From UBA2336 sp964404445 (GTDB lineage Bacteria > Bacteroidota > Bacteroidia > Cytophagales > Cyclobacteriaceae): a DNA stretch of 64,000 nucleotides. Below, in pieces: positions 14,977 to 25,300 of this stretch. Where the stretch lies: the NCBI GenBank assembly GCA_964404445.1, contig CAYOJW010000003.1, forward strand, positions 1 to 64,000, in the 5' to 3' direction. Under the pieces are notes generated by a model. The model did no database searches. It worked only from the letters and a program-made list of their open reading frames with translations, and was not told where the DNA came from. The number at the start of each line of letters is the position of its first letter. The first letter of the stretch is position 1. The position numbers and the translations under genes were made by a program.

Positions 14977-16479
14977 ATGCTGAAAATTCTTTCAAAACTG
15001 CAAATCAAAGCATTGGATGAACATACCATTCGTCACGAGCCAATTGCTTCTATTGATTTGATGGAACGTGCCTGTCGTGCGTTTGTGGATTGGTTTACAG
15101 GGCGATTTCAAACCGATCAAACCATCAGCGTGGTTTGCGGAACGGGTAACAATGGAGGCGATGGACTGGGCATTGCCCGTTTACTGCATGAAGCGGGGTA
15201 TTCGGTAAACGTATGGATGATGGCTGATGAGGCTAAGCAATCAGCCGATTTTAGAAGAAACCTTCAGCGACTTCCCAAAAAGGTTACTATTACTGAAATC
15301 AAACCGGATGGCGAAGTATCGTATGGTTTTAAAGAATCAGCCATTATTATTGACGCGCTGTTGGGTACGGGTTTGTCGCGCCCGGTTACCGGAATTTACC
15401 AACAGGTAATTGAACACATTAACCAGGCCGAAGCCATTCGCATTGCAGTTGACTTGCCCTCGGGTTTGCTTGCCGATCAGTCTTCATCAGGCGCGATTAT
15501 AAAGGCACACCACACCGTTTCGTTTCAGTTGCCCAAGCTTGCATTTCTCTTGCCGGAAAATAATGTATATGTAGGTGATTGGCATATTGTACCCATCGGA
15601 CTGGATGAACATTTTGTCCGTGAAGCGGAAAGTAAACACTATTTAATAGAACAAAGTGATATTATAAATGCGTTGAAACCGCGCGACCGCTTTTCGCATA
15701 AAGGAAATTATGGCCATGCGTTGTTAATAGCCGGAAGCTATGGAAAAATGGGCGCGGCTATATTAAGTGCCCGGTCGGCCTTGCGGTCGGGGCTTGGTTT
15801 GTTAACAGTACACATACCCGCTTGCGGTTATCAGATTATTCAAACAACGGTTCCCGAGGCAATGGTACACGTTGATGGTAACGAACACATTGTTTCCGAA
15901 ATACCGTTAAACCTTGAAACATTTTCGGCTGTTGGTATCGGCCCGGGGTTGGGGCAGGATAAACGTACGGTTGCTGCTTTTACAGCGTTGCTCGAAACGT
16001 ATAAAAAACCAATCGTTATTGATGCCGATGCACTGAATATTTTATCAGCCAATCGTGAGTTGATTCACCTGCTGCCGCCAGGCAGCATACTCACACCGCA
16101 TCCCAAAGAATTTGAACGCCTTGTTGGTGAATGGAAAAACGATTTCGATCGTCTTGAAAAGCAACATGAGTTTTCTATAAAATCGAAGTGTATTGTATTG
16201 TTGAAAGGCGCACACTCTTCCATAACCTCGCCAGCCGGCAACGTATATTTTAACAATACCGGTAATCCGGGAATGGCTACGGGTGGCAGTGGCGATGTGC
16301 TCACGGGCATCCTCACGGCTTTATTGGCACAAGGGTATGCCCCGCTTGATGCTGCGCAGATCGGGTGCTGGGTTCACGGGCTCGCGGGCGACCATGCCGC
16401 CAGGCATTTAGGGCAGGTTTCGCTGATAGCCTCCGACATTATTGATTACCTGCCGGGCGCTTTTGGCATAAACCGATAA
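14977..16479 (+). CDS. nnr: Bifunctional NAD(P)HX epimerase/dehydratase
   Basis: A 500-residue two-domain repair enzyme that rescues damaged, hydrated NAD(P)H. The N-terminal YjeF epimerase domain (about 1-215) has CGTGNNGGDGLGIARLL and DALLGTGLSRPVTG. The C-terminal ribokinase-like dehydratase domain (about 225-500) has HKGNYGHALLIAGSYGKMGAA, GIGPGLG, VIDADALN, TPHPKEFERL and the catalytic-loop motif NPGMATGGSGDVLTG. It follows nuoD by 23 nt and may share its transcript, a sensible pairing of NADH use and NADH repair (inference). Confidence 0.95.
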   Translation: MLKILSKLQIKALDEHTIRHEPIASIDLMERACRAFVDWFTGRFQTDQTISVVCGTGNNGGDGLGIARLLHEAGYSVNVWMMADEAKQSADFRRNLQRLPKKVTITEIKPDGEVSYGFKESAIIIDALLGTGLSRPVTGIYQQVIEHINQAEAIRIAVDLPSGLLADQSSSGAIIKAHHTVSFQLPKLAFLLPENNVYVGDWHIVPIGLDEHFVREAESKHYLIEQSDIINALKPRDRFSHKGNYGHALLIAGSYGKMGAAILSARSALRSGLGLLTVHIPACGYQIIQTTVPEAMVHVDGNEHIVSEIPLNLETFSAVGIGPGLGQDKRTVAAFTALLETYKKPIVIDADALNILSANRELIHLLPPGSILTPHPKEFERLVGEWKNDFDRLEKQHEFSIKSKCIVLLKGAHSSITSPAGNVYFNNTGNPGMATGGSGDVLTGILTALLAQGYAPLDAAQIGCWVHGLAGDHAARHLGQVSLIASDIIDYLPGAFGINR

Positions 16480-16572
16480 ATTTTTGAGCGGTTTTTAAAC
16501 CTTTTCGGCCATTTGTGCATCTAATGGCTAAAATGGAAAACTTTTGGACTGGATTTTGCGTAATTTTATATA

Positions 16573-16941
16573 ATGCGTAGCGTGGGTTTTATATTGTCTT
16601 TCTTCCTGCTTTTATTTTTGAGCGGGGTTGCCTTTGGGCAAAGCCAGGATGTTTACGCCCATGCGAACCCTATTGAACACAAAGATATTTCCAAGTCTAT
16701 TTCACTTTACCCCAACCCGGCTACCGAATTTGTAACCATAAAGCTGGGTACGCTTGAGTATGAAACCACTAAAATTTCGGTGTACAACATTTTGGGTAGC
16801 GAAATTCAGGTTGAAAAAGAACGTATAAATGATCATGAAGCCCGCATCCGGGTAAAAGATCTGGCATCCGGGTATTACCTGCTGGCCGTGCGCGATGATC
16901 AGCTTCAGTTTAAAGCCACGTACAAGTTTTTGAAACGTTAA
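16573..16941 (+). CDS. Stand-alone T9SS type A sorting-domain protein
   Basis: A 122-residue protein with a signal peptide (about 1-22, ending AFGQ), a short spacer, and then only a type A T9SS C-terminal sorting domain: SISLYPNPATEFVTIKL, TKISVYNILGSEI and GYYLLAVRDDQLQFKATYKFLK. Such domains normally sit behind a large cargo and are recognised and cleaved or anchored by the type IX machinery. Here there is essentially no cargo. It may be a remnant of a larger secreted protein, a decoy, or a small surface protein. The stop overlaps by 4 nt that of the convergent threonine aldolase gene. Confidence 0.9.
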   Translation: MRSVGFILSFFLLLFLSGVAFGQSQDVYAHANPIEHKDISKSISLYPNPATEFVTIKLGTLEYETTKISVYNILGSEIQVEKERINDHEARIRVKDLASGYYLLAVRDDQLQFKATYKFLKR

Positions 16942-17960
16942 CGGTTCAGTTCGTTAATTTTTTGCACGAACCGTTCAATTTCCTCTTCCGTAGTATCAAA
17001 TGAGCACATGAGGCGAACCTCGTTGGTTTGTTCGTTCCACACGTAAAAAAAGATTTCTTCCTGAAGTTTTTCCGTAATGCCTGCGGGCAGTATGGCAAAA
17101 ATACCGTTGGCATCTACCGACTGGGTAATCTTCACTTCCGGAATGGTGCGTAAGCCCGCCTCTAATTTTTTAGCCATCGTATTGGCATGTGTGGCATTAC
17201 GTTTCCAGAGGTCGTTCGACAGCAAGGCTTCAAACTGCGCACTGATGAACCGCATTTTAGAATGAAGTTGCATACCCTGTTTGCGCAGGTAAGCCAGTTC
17301 GTGTGCCAGTTCAGGATTAAAGACCACGATGGCTTCGCCAAACATCATCCCGTTTTTAGTACCGCCAAACGAAAGTACATCAACACCGGCATCGCGGGTA
17401 AAGGTTTTAAAATCTTTACCGAGGCTTACCGCAGCATTGCTGATACGCGAACCATCTATGTGCAGGTACAGGTTATATTTTTTGGCAAGTGCAGAAAGCG
17501 CCTGTATCTCATCGATCGCATAAACAGTAGCGTACTCGGTTGATTGTGAAATGGAAATAACTTTTACCTGCGGATGATGTTGGTCACCGATCCGGATAAT
17601 TTTCTTTTCAATGTCTTCCGGATAAATTTTTCCGTTGCGGGTAGGCACACCCATTAACCGGCTTCCGGTAAAACGTTCCGGGGCGGTAGATTCATCGACA
17701 TGGATGTGTGCCAGTTCCGAACAGATAATGGATTGGTAAGATTTGGTGAGCGCACTTAGCCCGACCACATTAGCCCCGGTGCCATTATATACGAAAAAGA
17801 CTTCAATACCTTCGCCAAAATAGGTGGTGAACAATTTTTTTGTGCGGGCGGTTATCTCATCGCTGCCGTACGAACCCGCGTGGTTTACGTTAGCGCGGTG
17901 CAGGGCTTCCATTACCTCGGGGTGAACACCCGAATAATTGTCGCTGGCAAAAGTTTTCAT
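16938..17960 (-). CDS. ltaE: Low-specificity L-threonine aldolase family protein
   Basis: A 340-residue PLP-dependent fold-type I enzyme, predicted to cleave threonine or allo-threonine to glycine and acetaldehyde. The start at 17960 gives MKTFASDNYSGVHPEVMEAL, the usual threonine-aldolase N-terminus; the Met at 17984 would add eight atypical residues. PLP is held by the Lys in LSFGGTKNGMM, with HIDGSRISNAAVSLG upstream and GTGANVVGLSA in the cofactor-phosphate region. No partner gene lies nearby. It is transcribed in the same direction as the CHAT gene upstream, from which it is separated by about 65 nt. Confidence 0.92.
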   Translation of the reverse strand: MKTFASDNYSGVHPEVMEALHRANVNHAGSYGSDEITARTKKLFTTYFGEGIEVFFVYNGTGANVVGLSALTKSYQSIICSELAHIHVDESTAPERFTGSRLMGVPTRNGKIYPEDIEKKIIRIGDQHHPQVKVISISQSTEYATVYAIDEIQALSALAKKYNLYLHIDGSRISNAAVSLGKDFKTFTRDAGVDVLSFGGTKNGMMFGEAIVVFNPELAHELAYLRKQGMQLHSKMRFISAQFEALLSNDLWKRNATHANTMAKKLEAGLRTIPEVKITQSVDANGIFAILPAGITEKLQEEIFFYVWNEQTNEVRLMCSFDTTEEEIERFVQKINELNR

Positions 17961-18024
17961 ATTTACTAAAAAAGGAGGGCGCACGATTTGTTCATGCGCC
18001 CCGCAAATTATTTTAAACGCTGTC

Positions 18025-21000
18025 TTATTCCAAACCGATCATGATGAAAGCTCCCCAGTAAATCGGTTCGGGGTATTCTACCCGAAGTTCTTTTTTCGCA
18101 TCGATAAAGCTTTGGCGAAGGTTACCGCTGTTGAGCCACTTCTGGTAAAACTTCAGCATAAGTTTTTGAGTGGCCTCATCATCGACTTTAAACATACTCA
18201 TAATCAGTATTTTTGCACCGGCAACTAAGAAGGCGCGCTGTAAGCCATAAACACCTTCACCGGCTTCTAACTGGCCTAACCCGGTTTCGCAGGCACTTAA
18301 CACTACCAGGTCGGTTTTATCTAAGCTCAAATTCATGGCTTCGTAAGCCGTAAGAATGCCGTTGTCCATGTTATAATTGTAGTCGGTCATATCTAACAAA
18401 TCACCTGCGCCTTTCAGCAACAAGCCAGTACGCATTAACGGATTTTGTGTGAGTTGGGCTTCGTTACTTTCTAATTCGCTCTCTAAGGTTATTTCTTCAG
18501 ACGGTTTATAGAAACCGTGTGTGGCTACGTGAAATATTTTTGGACTGTTCAGGTCTTTGATGGATTCTTCGGTCGCCAACTGTTCAACATATTCCTGGGT
18601 ATTCCAGCCTTTTTGTTTGAGCATGAACTGAAGCTGGTTGATTTCTTTCTCGGTTCCGGGAAGCGGTGATATGTTCCCTTCTTTATTGGCCGCAATGTAA
18701 AACCTGGGGTTGCCAAACATTGAGGCGGTGTTATCAGCCGACTGGCGCGACTTGACCTTGTTCAGGTAGATGTCTTTCGTATTGCTCACCAAAACAATAT
18801 TTGAGTTGTCGATCACATACTTGCCATCGGGCGTTAACATGGCCTCTAAGTTCAACTGGTTATACACGCCATCGGCCGACAGGTAAATGGTAGCTGCCTG
18901 ACCAATTTCTTTTTGAATGGGTGCCCAATACAGGTTGTATGAAACATTGTCCTGGATTTTACCCTGAATGGCATTGCGGAAATACCGGAAATTACGGCCT
19001 TCCATTTTTTTACCTTCATTCAACACAATGGCTTTTGGGCGTTTCAAATCGGGTTTAACATATAGTGCCGCATATACTACCGAGTCGGTAAACGTGTGGT
19101 CGAAGTACCGGAAACGCACCATTTCAATGGCTGTTTCGTTGGGCTTCAGGGCTTTTGTTACTTCGGCAAAGGTTATGCGTTTGTTTTCAAAACTCTGCCC
19201 GAACAATTCTGATTTCTGGCTCAGGTATTTTTCGAGGCGTTCAACTTCTGCCGTAAGTAAATTTGGATCGATTTCGTTTTCTAATAATTGCGCGGGGCTC
19301 ATCGATAACGCCAGGGTGAGTGCTTCTTTTTTATCTACCCACAAATTGTACTGATCCTTCAGCGCTTCATCGGTACTGTTCAGGATGCGCTCACGGATTT
19401 TGATGGACGAACTGAGCAACAATGCTTTTGTCAACAACTGGTAGTTATACACGTTGCCGGTGAGGTCTTTGAAATCATCGAGCTTGCTAAAGGCTAAGGT
19501 ATTGTAAAACTCAAAGTCGCCTTTAATGGTATTCCAGTATTTGGCTTTTTCGCGTTCGCTCAATGCAGGGAAGTAGTTTTTAATGAAGTTTTCGTAGTTG
19601 TTCAGCGATTCTTCTATCCGGGCTTTGGCGCGTTTGTAATCTTTTTGCATGTAATACACCTTGCTGAGCTTGGAAAGGATTTTTACATACTCAGGGTGGT
19701 TTTTGCTGAAATTAGTTTCGTATAAATCTTTCGCTTTGGTGTAAAACTCATCGGCTTTTTTGTAGTTGCGTTGCTGGTAATACACATCGCCCGTAAGGGT
19801 ATAAATGCTGGCGGCATTGATGTTGTTTTTCGAACCGGTTTTAGCCCGCCAGATACTTTCGGCAATGGTTAACGAATTGAAGGCGATGTCGTATTTTTTT
19901 TCAGAGATGTACAGCACGGCTAAGTTTTTCAGGATGTCAGCATACAACGGGCTGTCTTTCCGTAAACGATCGCCTACGATGTCGCGGGCTTCAACCATCA
20001 GTTTTTCAATCTGTTTTTTGTCGTCACCTTTATAGAAGCGGATCAGGGCTAAGTGCGATAACGATTTGGCCACATCGATGTGCTTGCGCCCGAATTGTTT
20101 TTCCTGGCTGGCTAAGGCTTTTAAAACATTGGCTTCGGCTTTTTCGTAATCGCCCAACGTATAATAGATGTCGCTGAGCAAACGCTGGGTGCTGGCTGTT
20201 TTAGTAGAGTTTTCGGTATAAGTTGTAATGGCGATCTGGTTGGCGCGCAACGCGGTTTTTTCGGCTTCGGTATAATCGCCTTTTGCCAATTGCAGCTTGC
20301 CACGGTTTACCAACGGATCGATGAGGCGGATGGAACCGGGGCCAAACAGCCTTTCGTTTTCGCCAATCAGGTTGTTGAGCATGTAATCAAGCCCGGAGTA
20401 TTTACCCAATTGGATATACAAACTCGAAAGCTCTTCGTCTGACGATAATTTGTCATCTACCGGTACTTTTGCCTTGCGGATTCTACGGGTCGATTCATCG
20501 AGCGAACTTTGGGCTTCTTCAAACATACCCTTTACACCATACAGTTTGGCTTTTGTTTCCAGCGCATGAATGTAATAGAGTATTTTCGGGTCATCGTTGC
20601 TGGTCTTTTTTAAGATGTCAATCGAAGCATTGATATTTTCTTCGGCTTTTTCATAATACCCGATCTTGATTTGCAACTGGGCTATTTGATCGAGGGCAAG
20701 GGCATAATCAGCGTGCCCCTTATCGAACTTACCCCGGGCAGCATCTAAGGCAGCATCAAGGGTAGTGTTGGCTAATGCATAGTTATCACTCAGGTCGTAT
20801 AGTTTGGCGAGGCTGAACAGGATGTCGAGCCTGTCTTTATGGTTAGCCGCGATTTCTTTAGCGACCATATTGAAATAGCTTTCGTCATATATTTTCCGGG
20901 CTTCGTCAATTTTATTGGTGTAATCGATGTAGAAACCTGCCAGTTTCAACCGTGCAAGGTGGTATTCGGTTGAGTTTTCGCCATACAATTCTTTTTTGAT

Positions 21001-22245
21001 GTCGATGATCCGGTTCATATACTCCTCTACACGATTGTAATTTTTTACCCGTGCCGACATCCCGGCTAAAAACTCTAACGTGCGGATACTTGTCTTGTAA
21101 TTTTTTGGCAGGTTCCGGTTGCTTAGTACCGACAGGGCATCGGCTTCTAAGTTCTTGGTTTTTTCTTTATCGAGTTTGGCGCTGAATTCAACGGCCTTCA
21201 GGTTAATGTTTGCAATGCTGGCTTTTGTAAAGTATTTGCCCAACATACGGTCGTACTCCGATTTAAGATTTGCGTACCGGTTAGTGCTTGACTGCCGTTG
21301 CAGTTGATCGAGGTAGGCTAAGTAAATATCGTGACTTAACGGAACAGCCGGTGATGTTCTTGCTTTAAGTGCGTTAAGCTGGTAGCCATAATCAAGGTAT
21401 TTTTCTTTTATATTATCCTGAACCACACCATTGTTGTTTTCGACAAGCATACTCAGGTGTTGGAAGTCGTTATATACTAAGGCCAGACTGGTTTCGGGTA
21501 AGTAATTTTTATTTTTATTGATCCAGGTGTGTGCGAGCCCAAAATCAGTTTCGGCCTGTATATTATCGCCTTGTTTACGGTGTGCCTGAGCGGTAAGGGT
21601 TAACGCACGTGCATAACTTTCGAAACGGGTATTGATCTCGGCTGCCGAAAGGCTTTTGTTTTTAATTTTCCCGTCTTCTACATACGTTTCTTTTTCGATT
21701 GCGCGTGATGCGAAAAATTTTTCGTTTTCTTTCAGTATTTCGAGGGCATCGTTATAAAAACCCTGCCCGATCATGGCCTCTGCCAGTTCAAGGCTCAGGC
21801 GGCCTTTCAGTACGGGTTCTTCCGGGGTAACAGCATTTATAACGACAAGTCCTTTTTCGGCATTTGTGCGTGCCAGGCGATAATTGCCGTATTGGTTATA
21901 TGCCTCGGCTACATCGGCCAGCGTTTGGGCATGGAAGGCGCTGTTTTCGCCATTCTGCGTAAAACTGGCACTAACGGCATTGGCAATGCTGGTTTCAAAC
22001 CCTGCCAACAGGCCAGCATTGAGGTTAATTTTCGCCTCCCGTACATAATAACCTGCCATGTAGGGGTTGTTGGCGCCTAATTTACTGGTTGCCTTCTTTT
22101 TAAATTTTGTCAGGCTTTTGGTGGCTTTGGTGTAATCGCCCGAATTGTACGATTTATCGATTTTGGTCAGCTTTTTGTCTAAGGATCCGCACGCGCTGAA
22201 AAAAACAATCCATGCCAACACACACATCAAACGAATAGCCTTCAT
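18025..22245 (-). CDS. TPR-repeat lipoprotein with C-terminal CHAT protease domain
   Basis: A 1406-residue protein with three parts. Residues 1-19 are a lipoprotein signal (CVLAWIVFFSACGS, lipid Cys19). Residues about 25-900 contain many tetratricopeptide repeats, for example IYTLTGDVYYQQRNYKKADE and ALAYLDQL-like helices. The C-terminal third holds a CHAT caspase-like peptidase domain with the catalytic dyad visible: His1243 in FHVATHGFY and Cys1319 in LSACETGLGQ, then GVYGLQRAFLVAGA and MSMFKVDD. Known TPR-CHAT proteins include the Craspase-associated peptidase and separase-like enzymes, but most are uncharacterised. The lipid anchor suggests that this one acts in the periplasm or at the cell surface. 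No gasdermin, CRISPR or other typical CHAT partner lies nearby. Confidence 0.93.
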   Translation of the reverse strand: MKAIRLMCVLAWIVFFSACGSLDKKLTKIDKSYNSGDYTKATKSLTKFKKKATSKLGANNPYMAGYYVREAKINLNAGLLAGFETSIANAVSASFTQNGENSAFHAQTLADVAEAYNQYGNYRLARTNAEKGLVVINAVTPEEPVLKGRLSLELAEAMIGQGFYNDALEILKENEKFFASRAIEKETYVEDGKIKNKSLSAAEINTRFESYARALTLTAQAHRKQGDNIQAETDFGLAHTWINKNKNYLPETSLALVYNDFQHLSMLVENNNGVVQDNIKEKYLDYGYQLNALKARTSPAVPLSHDIYLAYLDQLQRQSSTNRYANLKSEYDRMLGKYFTKASIANINLKAVEFSAKLDKEKTKNLEADALSVLSNRNLPKNYKTSIRTLEFLAGMSARVKNYNRVEEYMNRIIDIKKELYGENSTEYHLARLKLAGFYIDYTNKIDEARKIYDESYFNMVAKEIAANHKDRLDILFSLAKLYDLSDNYALANTTLDAALDAARGKFDKGHADYALALDQIAQLQIKIGYYEKAEENINASIDILKKTSNDDPKILYYIHALETKAKLYGVKGMFEEAQSSLDESTRRIRKAKVPVDDKLSSDEELSSLYIQLGKYSGLDYMLNNLIGENERLFGPGSIRLIDPLVNRGKLQLAKGDYTEAEKTALRANQIAITTYTENSTKTASTQRLLSDIYYTLGDYEKAEANVLKALASQEKQFGRKHIDVAKSLSHLALIRFYKGDDKKQIEKLMVEARDIVGDRLRKDSPLYADILKNLAVLYISEKKYDIAFNSLTIAESIWRAKTGSKNNINAASIYTLTGDVYYQQRNYKKADEFYTKAKDLYETNFSKNHPEYVKILSKLSKVYYMQKDYKRAKARIEESLNNYENFIKNYFPALSEREKAKYWNTIKGDFEFYNTLAFSKLDDFKDLTGNVYNYQLLTKALLLSSSIKIRERILNSTDEALKDQYNLWVDKKEALTLALSMSPAQLLENEIDPNLLTAEVERLEKYLSQKSELFGQSFENKRITFAEVTKALKPNETAIEMVRFRYFDHTFTDSVVYAALYVKPDLKRPKAIVLNEGKKMEGRNFRYFRNAIQGKIQDNVSYNLYWAPIQKEIGQAATIYLSADGVYNQLNLEAMLTPDGKYVIDNSNIVLVSNTKDIYLNKVKSRQSADNTASMFGNPRFYIAANKEGNISPLPGTEKEINQLQFMLKQKGWNTQEYVEQLATEESIKDLNSPKIFHVATHGFYKPSEEITLESELESNEAQLTQNPLMRTGLLLKGAGDLLDMTDYNYNMDNGILTAYEAMNLSLDKTDLVVLSACETGLGQLEAGEGVYGLQRAFLVAGAKILIMSMFKVDDEATQKLMLKFYQKWLNSGNLRQSFIDAKKELRVEYPEPIYWGAFIMIGLE

Positions 22246-22330
22246 ATACAGTGGGGTTTATAAAATTGAGGTGTAAAATAAGAATTTACGGGTAAATTAC
22301 CTGTTGCCGGTACGGTGTATTGAACCCGGT

Positions 22331-25300
22331 TTAGGCATAATTTTGTATTAATTTTTTAAGAATATCCTGCGCAGCATGTGCGATTACGGTTCCGGGGCCA
22401 AAAATGAATGAAACACCCGACTGGTAAAGAAAATCATAATCCTGCGCGGGTATAACGCCTCCGGCTACAACTACTATATCTTCGCGGTTTAGTTTTTTCA
22501 GGGCAGCGATGAGTTGCGGTACGAGGGTTTTATGCCCCCCGGCCAGACTGGAAGCGCCAACAATGTGCACATCGTTTTCGGCCGCCTGCAGGGCAACTTC
22601 TTCGGGGGTTTGAAACAACGGCCCGATGTCCACATCGAAGCCTAAATCGGCAAAACTGGTGGCGATTACTTTAGCACCGCGATCGTGCCCGTCCTGCCCC
22701 ATTTTAGCTACCAGAATGCGTGGCCTGCGGCCATCTAATTGCGCAAACTCATCCGACAGGTTGCGGGCATCGTCAAATTGCTGCTGGTTTTTCATGGCGC
22801 CTGAATATACACCTGAAATTGATTTAATCGTGGCTTTGTAACGCCCGAAAGCTTTTTCAAGTGCCGATGAAATTTCGCCCAGTGTAGCCCGCTTGCGTGC
22901 GGCATCAATGGCTAATGCCAGCAAATTGCCGGTTCCGTTTTGTGCCGCATCGGTAAGTGCGTTTAACGCCTGTTCAACTTCGGCTGTGTGGCGTTCGGCT
23001 TTGAGTGTTTTTAATCTTTCTAATTGTTCGGTACGAACGGCCTCGTTGTTTACTTCGAGTATATCAAAATCGGGTTTGTCATCGGTGAGGTATTTGTTTA
23101 CGCCAACAATAACATCTTTGCCCGAATCAATGCGTGCCTGTTTGGCTGCTGCGGCCTGTTCGATACGCATTTTTGGGATACCACTTTCAATGGCTTTGGT
23201 CATGCCGCCCAACTGTTCAACTTCTTCGATCAGCGCCCAGGCTTTTTCGGCTAATTCGGCTGTTAATGTTTCGATGTAATACGATCCGCCCAACGGATCG
23301 ACCACGCGGGTAATGCCTGTTTCTTTTTCGATGTAGAGTTGTGTGTTGCGTGCAATGCGTGCCGAGAAATCGGTAGGCAATGCAATAGCTTCGTCTAACG
23401 AGTTGGTATGCAACGATTGTGTGCCGCCCAACACGGCCGCTAAGGCTTCAATGCAGGTACGGGTTACGTTGTTGTACGGGTCTTGTTCGGTTAAGCTCCA
23501 GCCCGAAGTCTGGCAATGCGTGCGCAAGGCCATCGACTTGGGGTTTTTCGGACCTGCCTGTCCGGTAGGCTGGTTGAATTGGTTAACGATACGCGACCAC
23601 AACAAACGACCGGCACGCATCTTGGCTATTTCCATGTATAAATTCATACCAATGCCCCAGAAGAATGATAACCGTGGGGCAAAGTCATCGATGGCAATAC
23701 CGGCATTGATACCGGAACGGATGTATTCCAATCCATCGGCTAAAGTATAAGCGAGTTCGATGTGGGCAGGTGCGCCCGCTTCGTGCATATGATAACCGCT
23801 TATGCTGATGGAGTTGAACCGGGGCATATTGCGTGAGGTGTAGGCAAAAATATCTGACACAATGCGCATGGAGGGCGTTGGCGGATAAATGTAGGTGTTG
23901 CGCACCATGAACTCTTTCAGGATGTCGTTTTGGATGGTGCCGCTGAGTTGTTCGGGTTTAACGCCTTGTTCTTCGGCTGCAACAATGTAAAAGGCGAGTA
24001 TAGGGATTACGGCTCCATTCATCGTCATCGATACCGACATTTTATCCAACGGAATCTGATCGAACAAAATTTTCATGTCGAGTACAGAATCGATGGCTAC
24101 TCCGGCTTTGCCCACATCGCCCGATACACGTTCGTGATCTGAATCATATCCCCGGTGTGTAGCTAAGTCGAATGCTACTGATAGTCCGCGCTGGCCGGCA
24201 GCAAGGTTTCGTCTGTAAAAAGCATTTGAATCGCGTGCCGTTGAAAAGCCCGCATATTGTCGTACCGTCCAGGGGCGTTGTGTGTACATGGTAGCGTACG
24301 GCCCACGCAGGTAGGGCGGAAGACCGGCCGTAAAATCGAGGTGGCTGAGTTGTTGGATGTCTTCTTTAGTGTACGATGGTTTAATGGCAATATCTTCCGG
24401 TGATGTCCAGTTCGAGGTTTCAAGGTTCGAGGTTCGAGTTTCGAGTTTCGGGTTTCGGGATTTGAGATTTGAGGTAACCTGTTCGATGAGTTGGTTGGTT
24501 AATGAATCGACATAGTACGATCCGGCCGTGGCATCGGCCACTTTATCGAAATGCGATTCTTCACGCAAAATGTTAGACACATTGCGGGCAATGCGGTTCA
24601 TGTTGGCATCGTCTTCTTTTTCGGGATATATGGTGAGGGCATCACACCCTCCGGCTATTGCGGCCATCGCAGCTAATGTGCCTTTCAACATATTGCCATG
24701 TGGTTCAAATGCTTCGGATGTCCATGCTTCGCTTCGGGCGTGAATGCGTACAGATGGATTTCCGCTTGCACTGCAAAGCATACGAAGCGCTTTGAGCTTG
24801 GCTAATTCCAGAAAAAAATCTTTACCCGTAGAAACCGATACAAAAGGATGCGCAGATGGATGTTGTTGAAGTTGCTCTAAGGCAAACACGATTGTTTGAA
24901 CGGCATCGTCTTGTGCCGGAACATATACTCCGTACGGACTGAATGCAACAAAGTTTTTAAAACCGGCAGCGAGATCAGGCACCTGGTTTTCCCAAAGAAT
25001 GAATCCGTAAAGAGTTTTGTCATCCCACGATTGTTGCTTAACAAATGCGGGTATTTTATTTACCGTATTTGTGTTTTTTTCGTGTGCTAAAAAACCGATC
25101 GAGCAATAAGGCCATTCAATATCATGCAACAATACTGCGAAGTTGCAATCGTTCAAGGCGCGAATATCGAACAACACGCCATCGGCACCGTTTTTTAAAT
25201 GCAACCGGGCTGTTTCATTGGCTTGTGCTTCGTGGTTAACAGTAATACAAGGCATATTGTGCCAGGCACGGGGCCCCCGGTAAGGGTCGCTGGCAGGCGA

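Noticed and set aside
24410..24474. CRISPR array
   Set aside because: The repeat unit is only 7 nt with no spacers and lies inside a coding frame. No cas genes are present.
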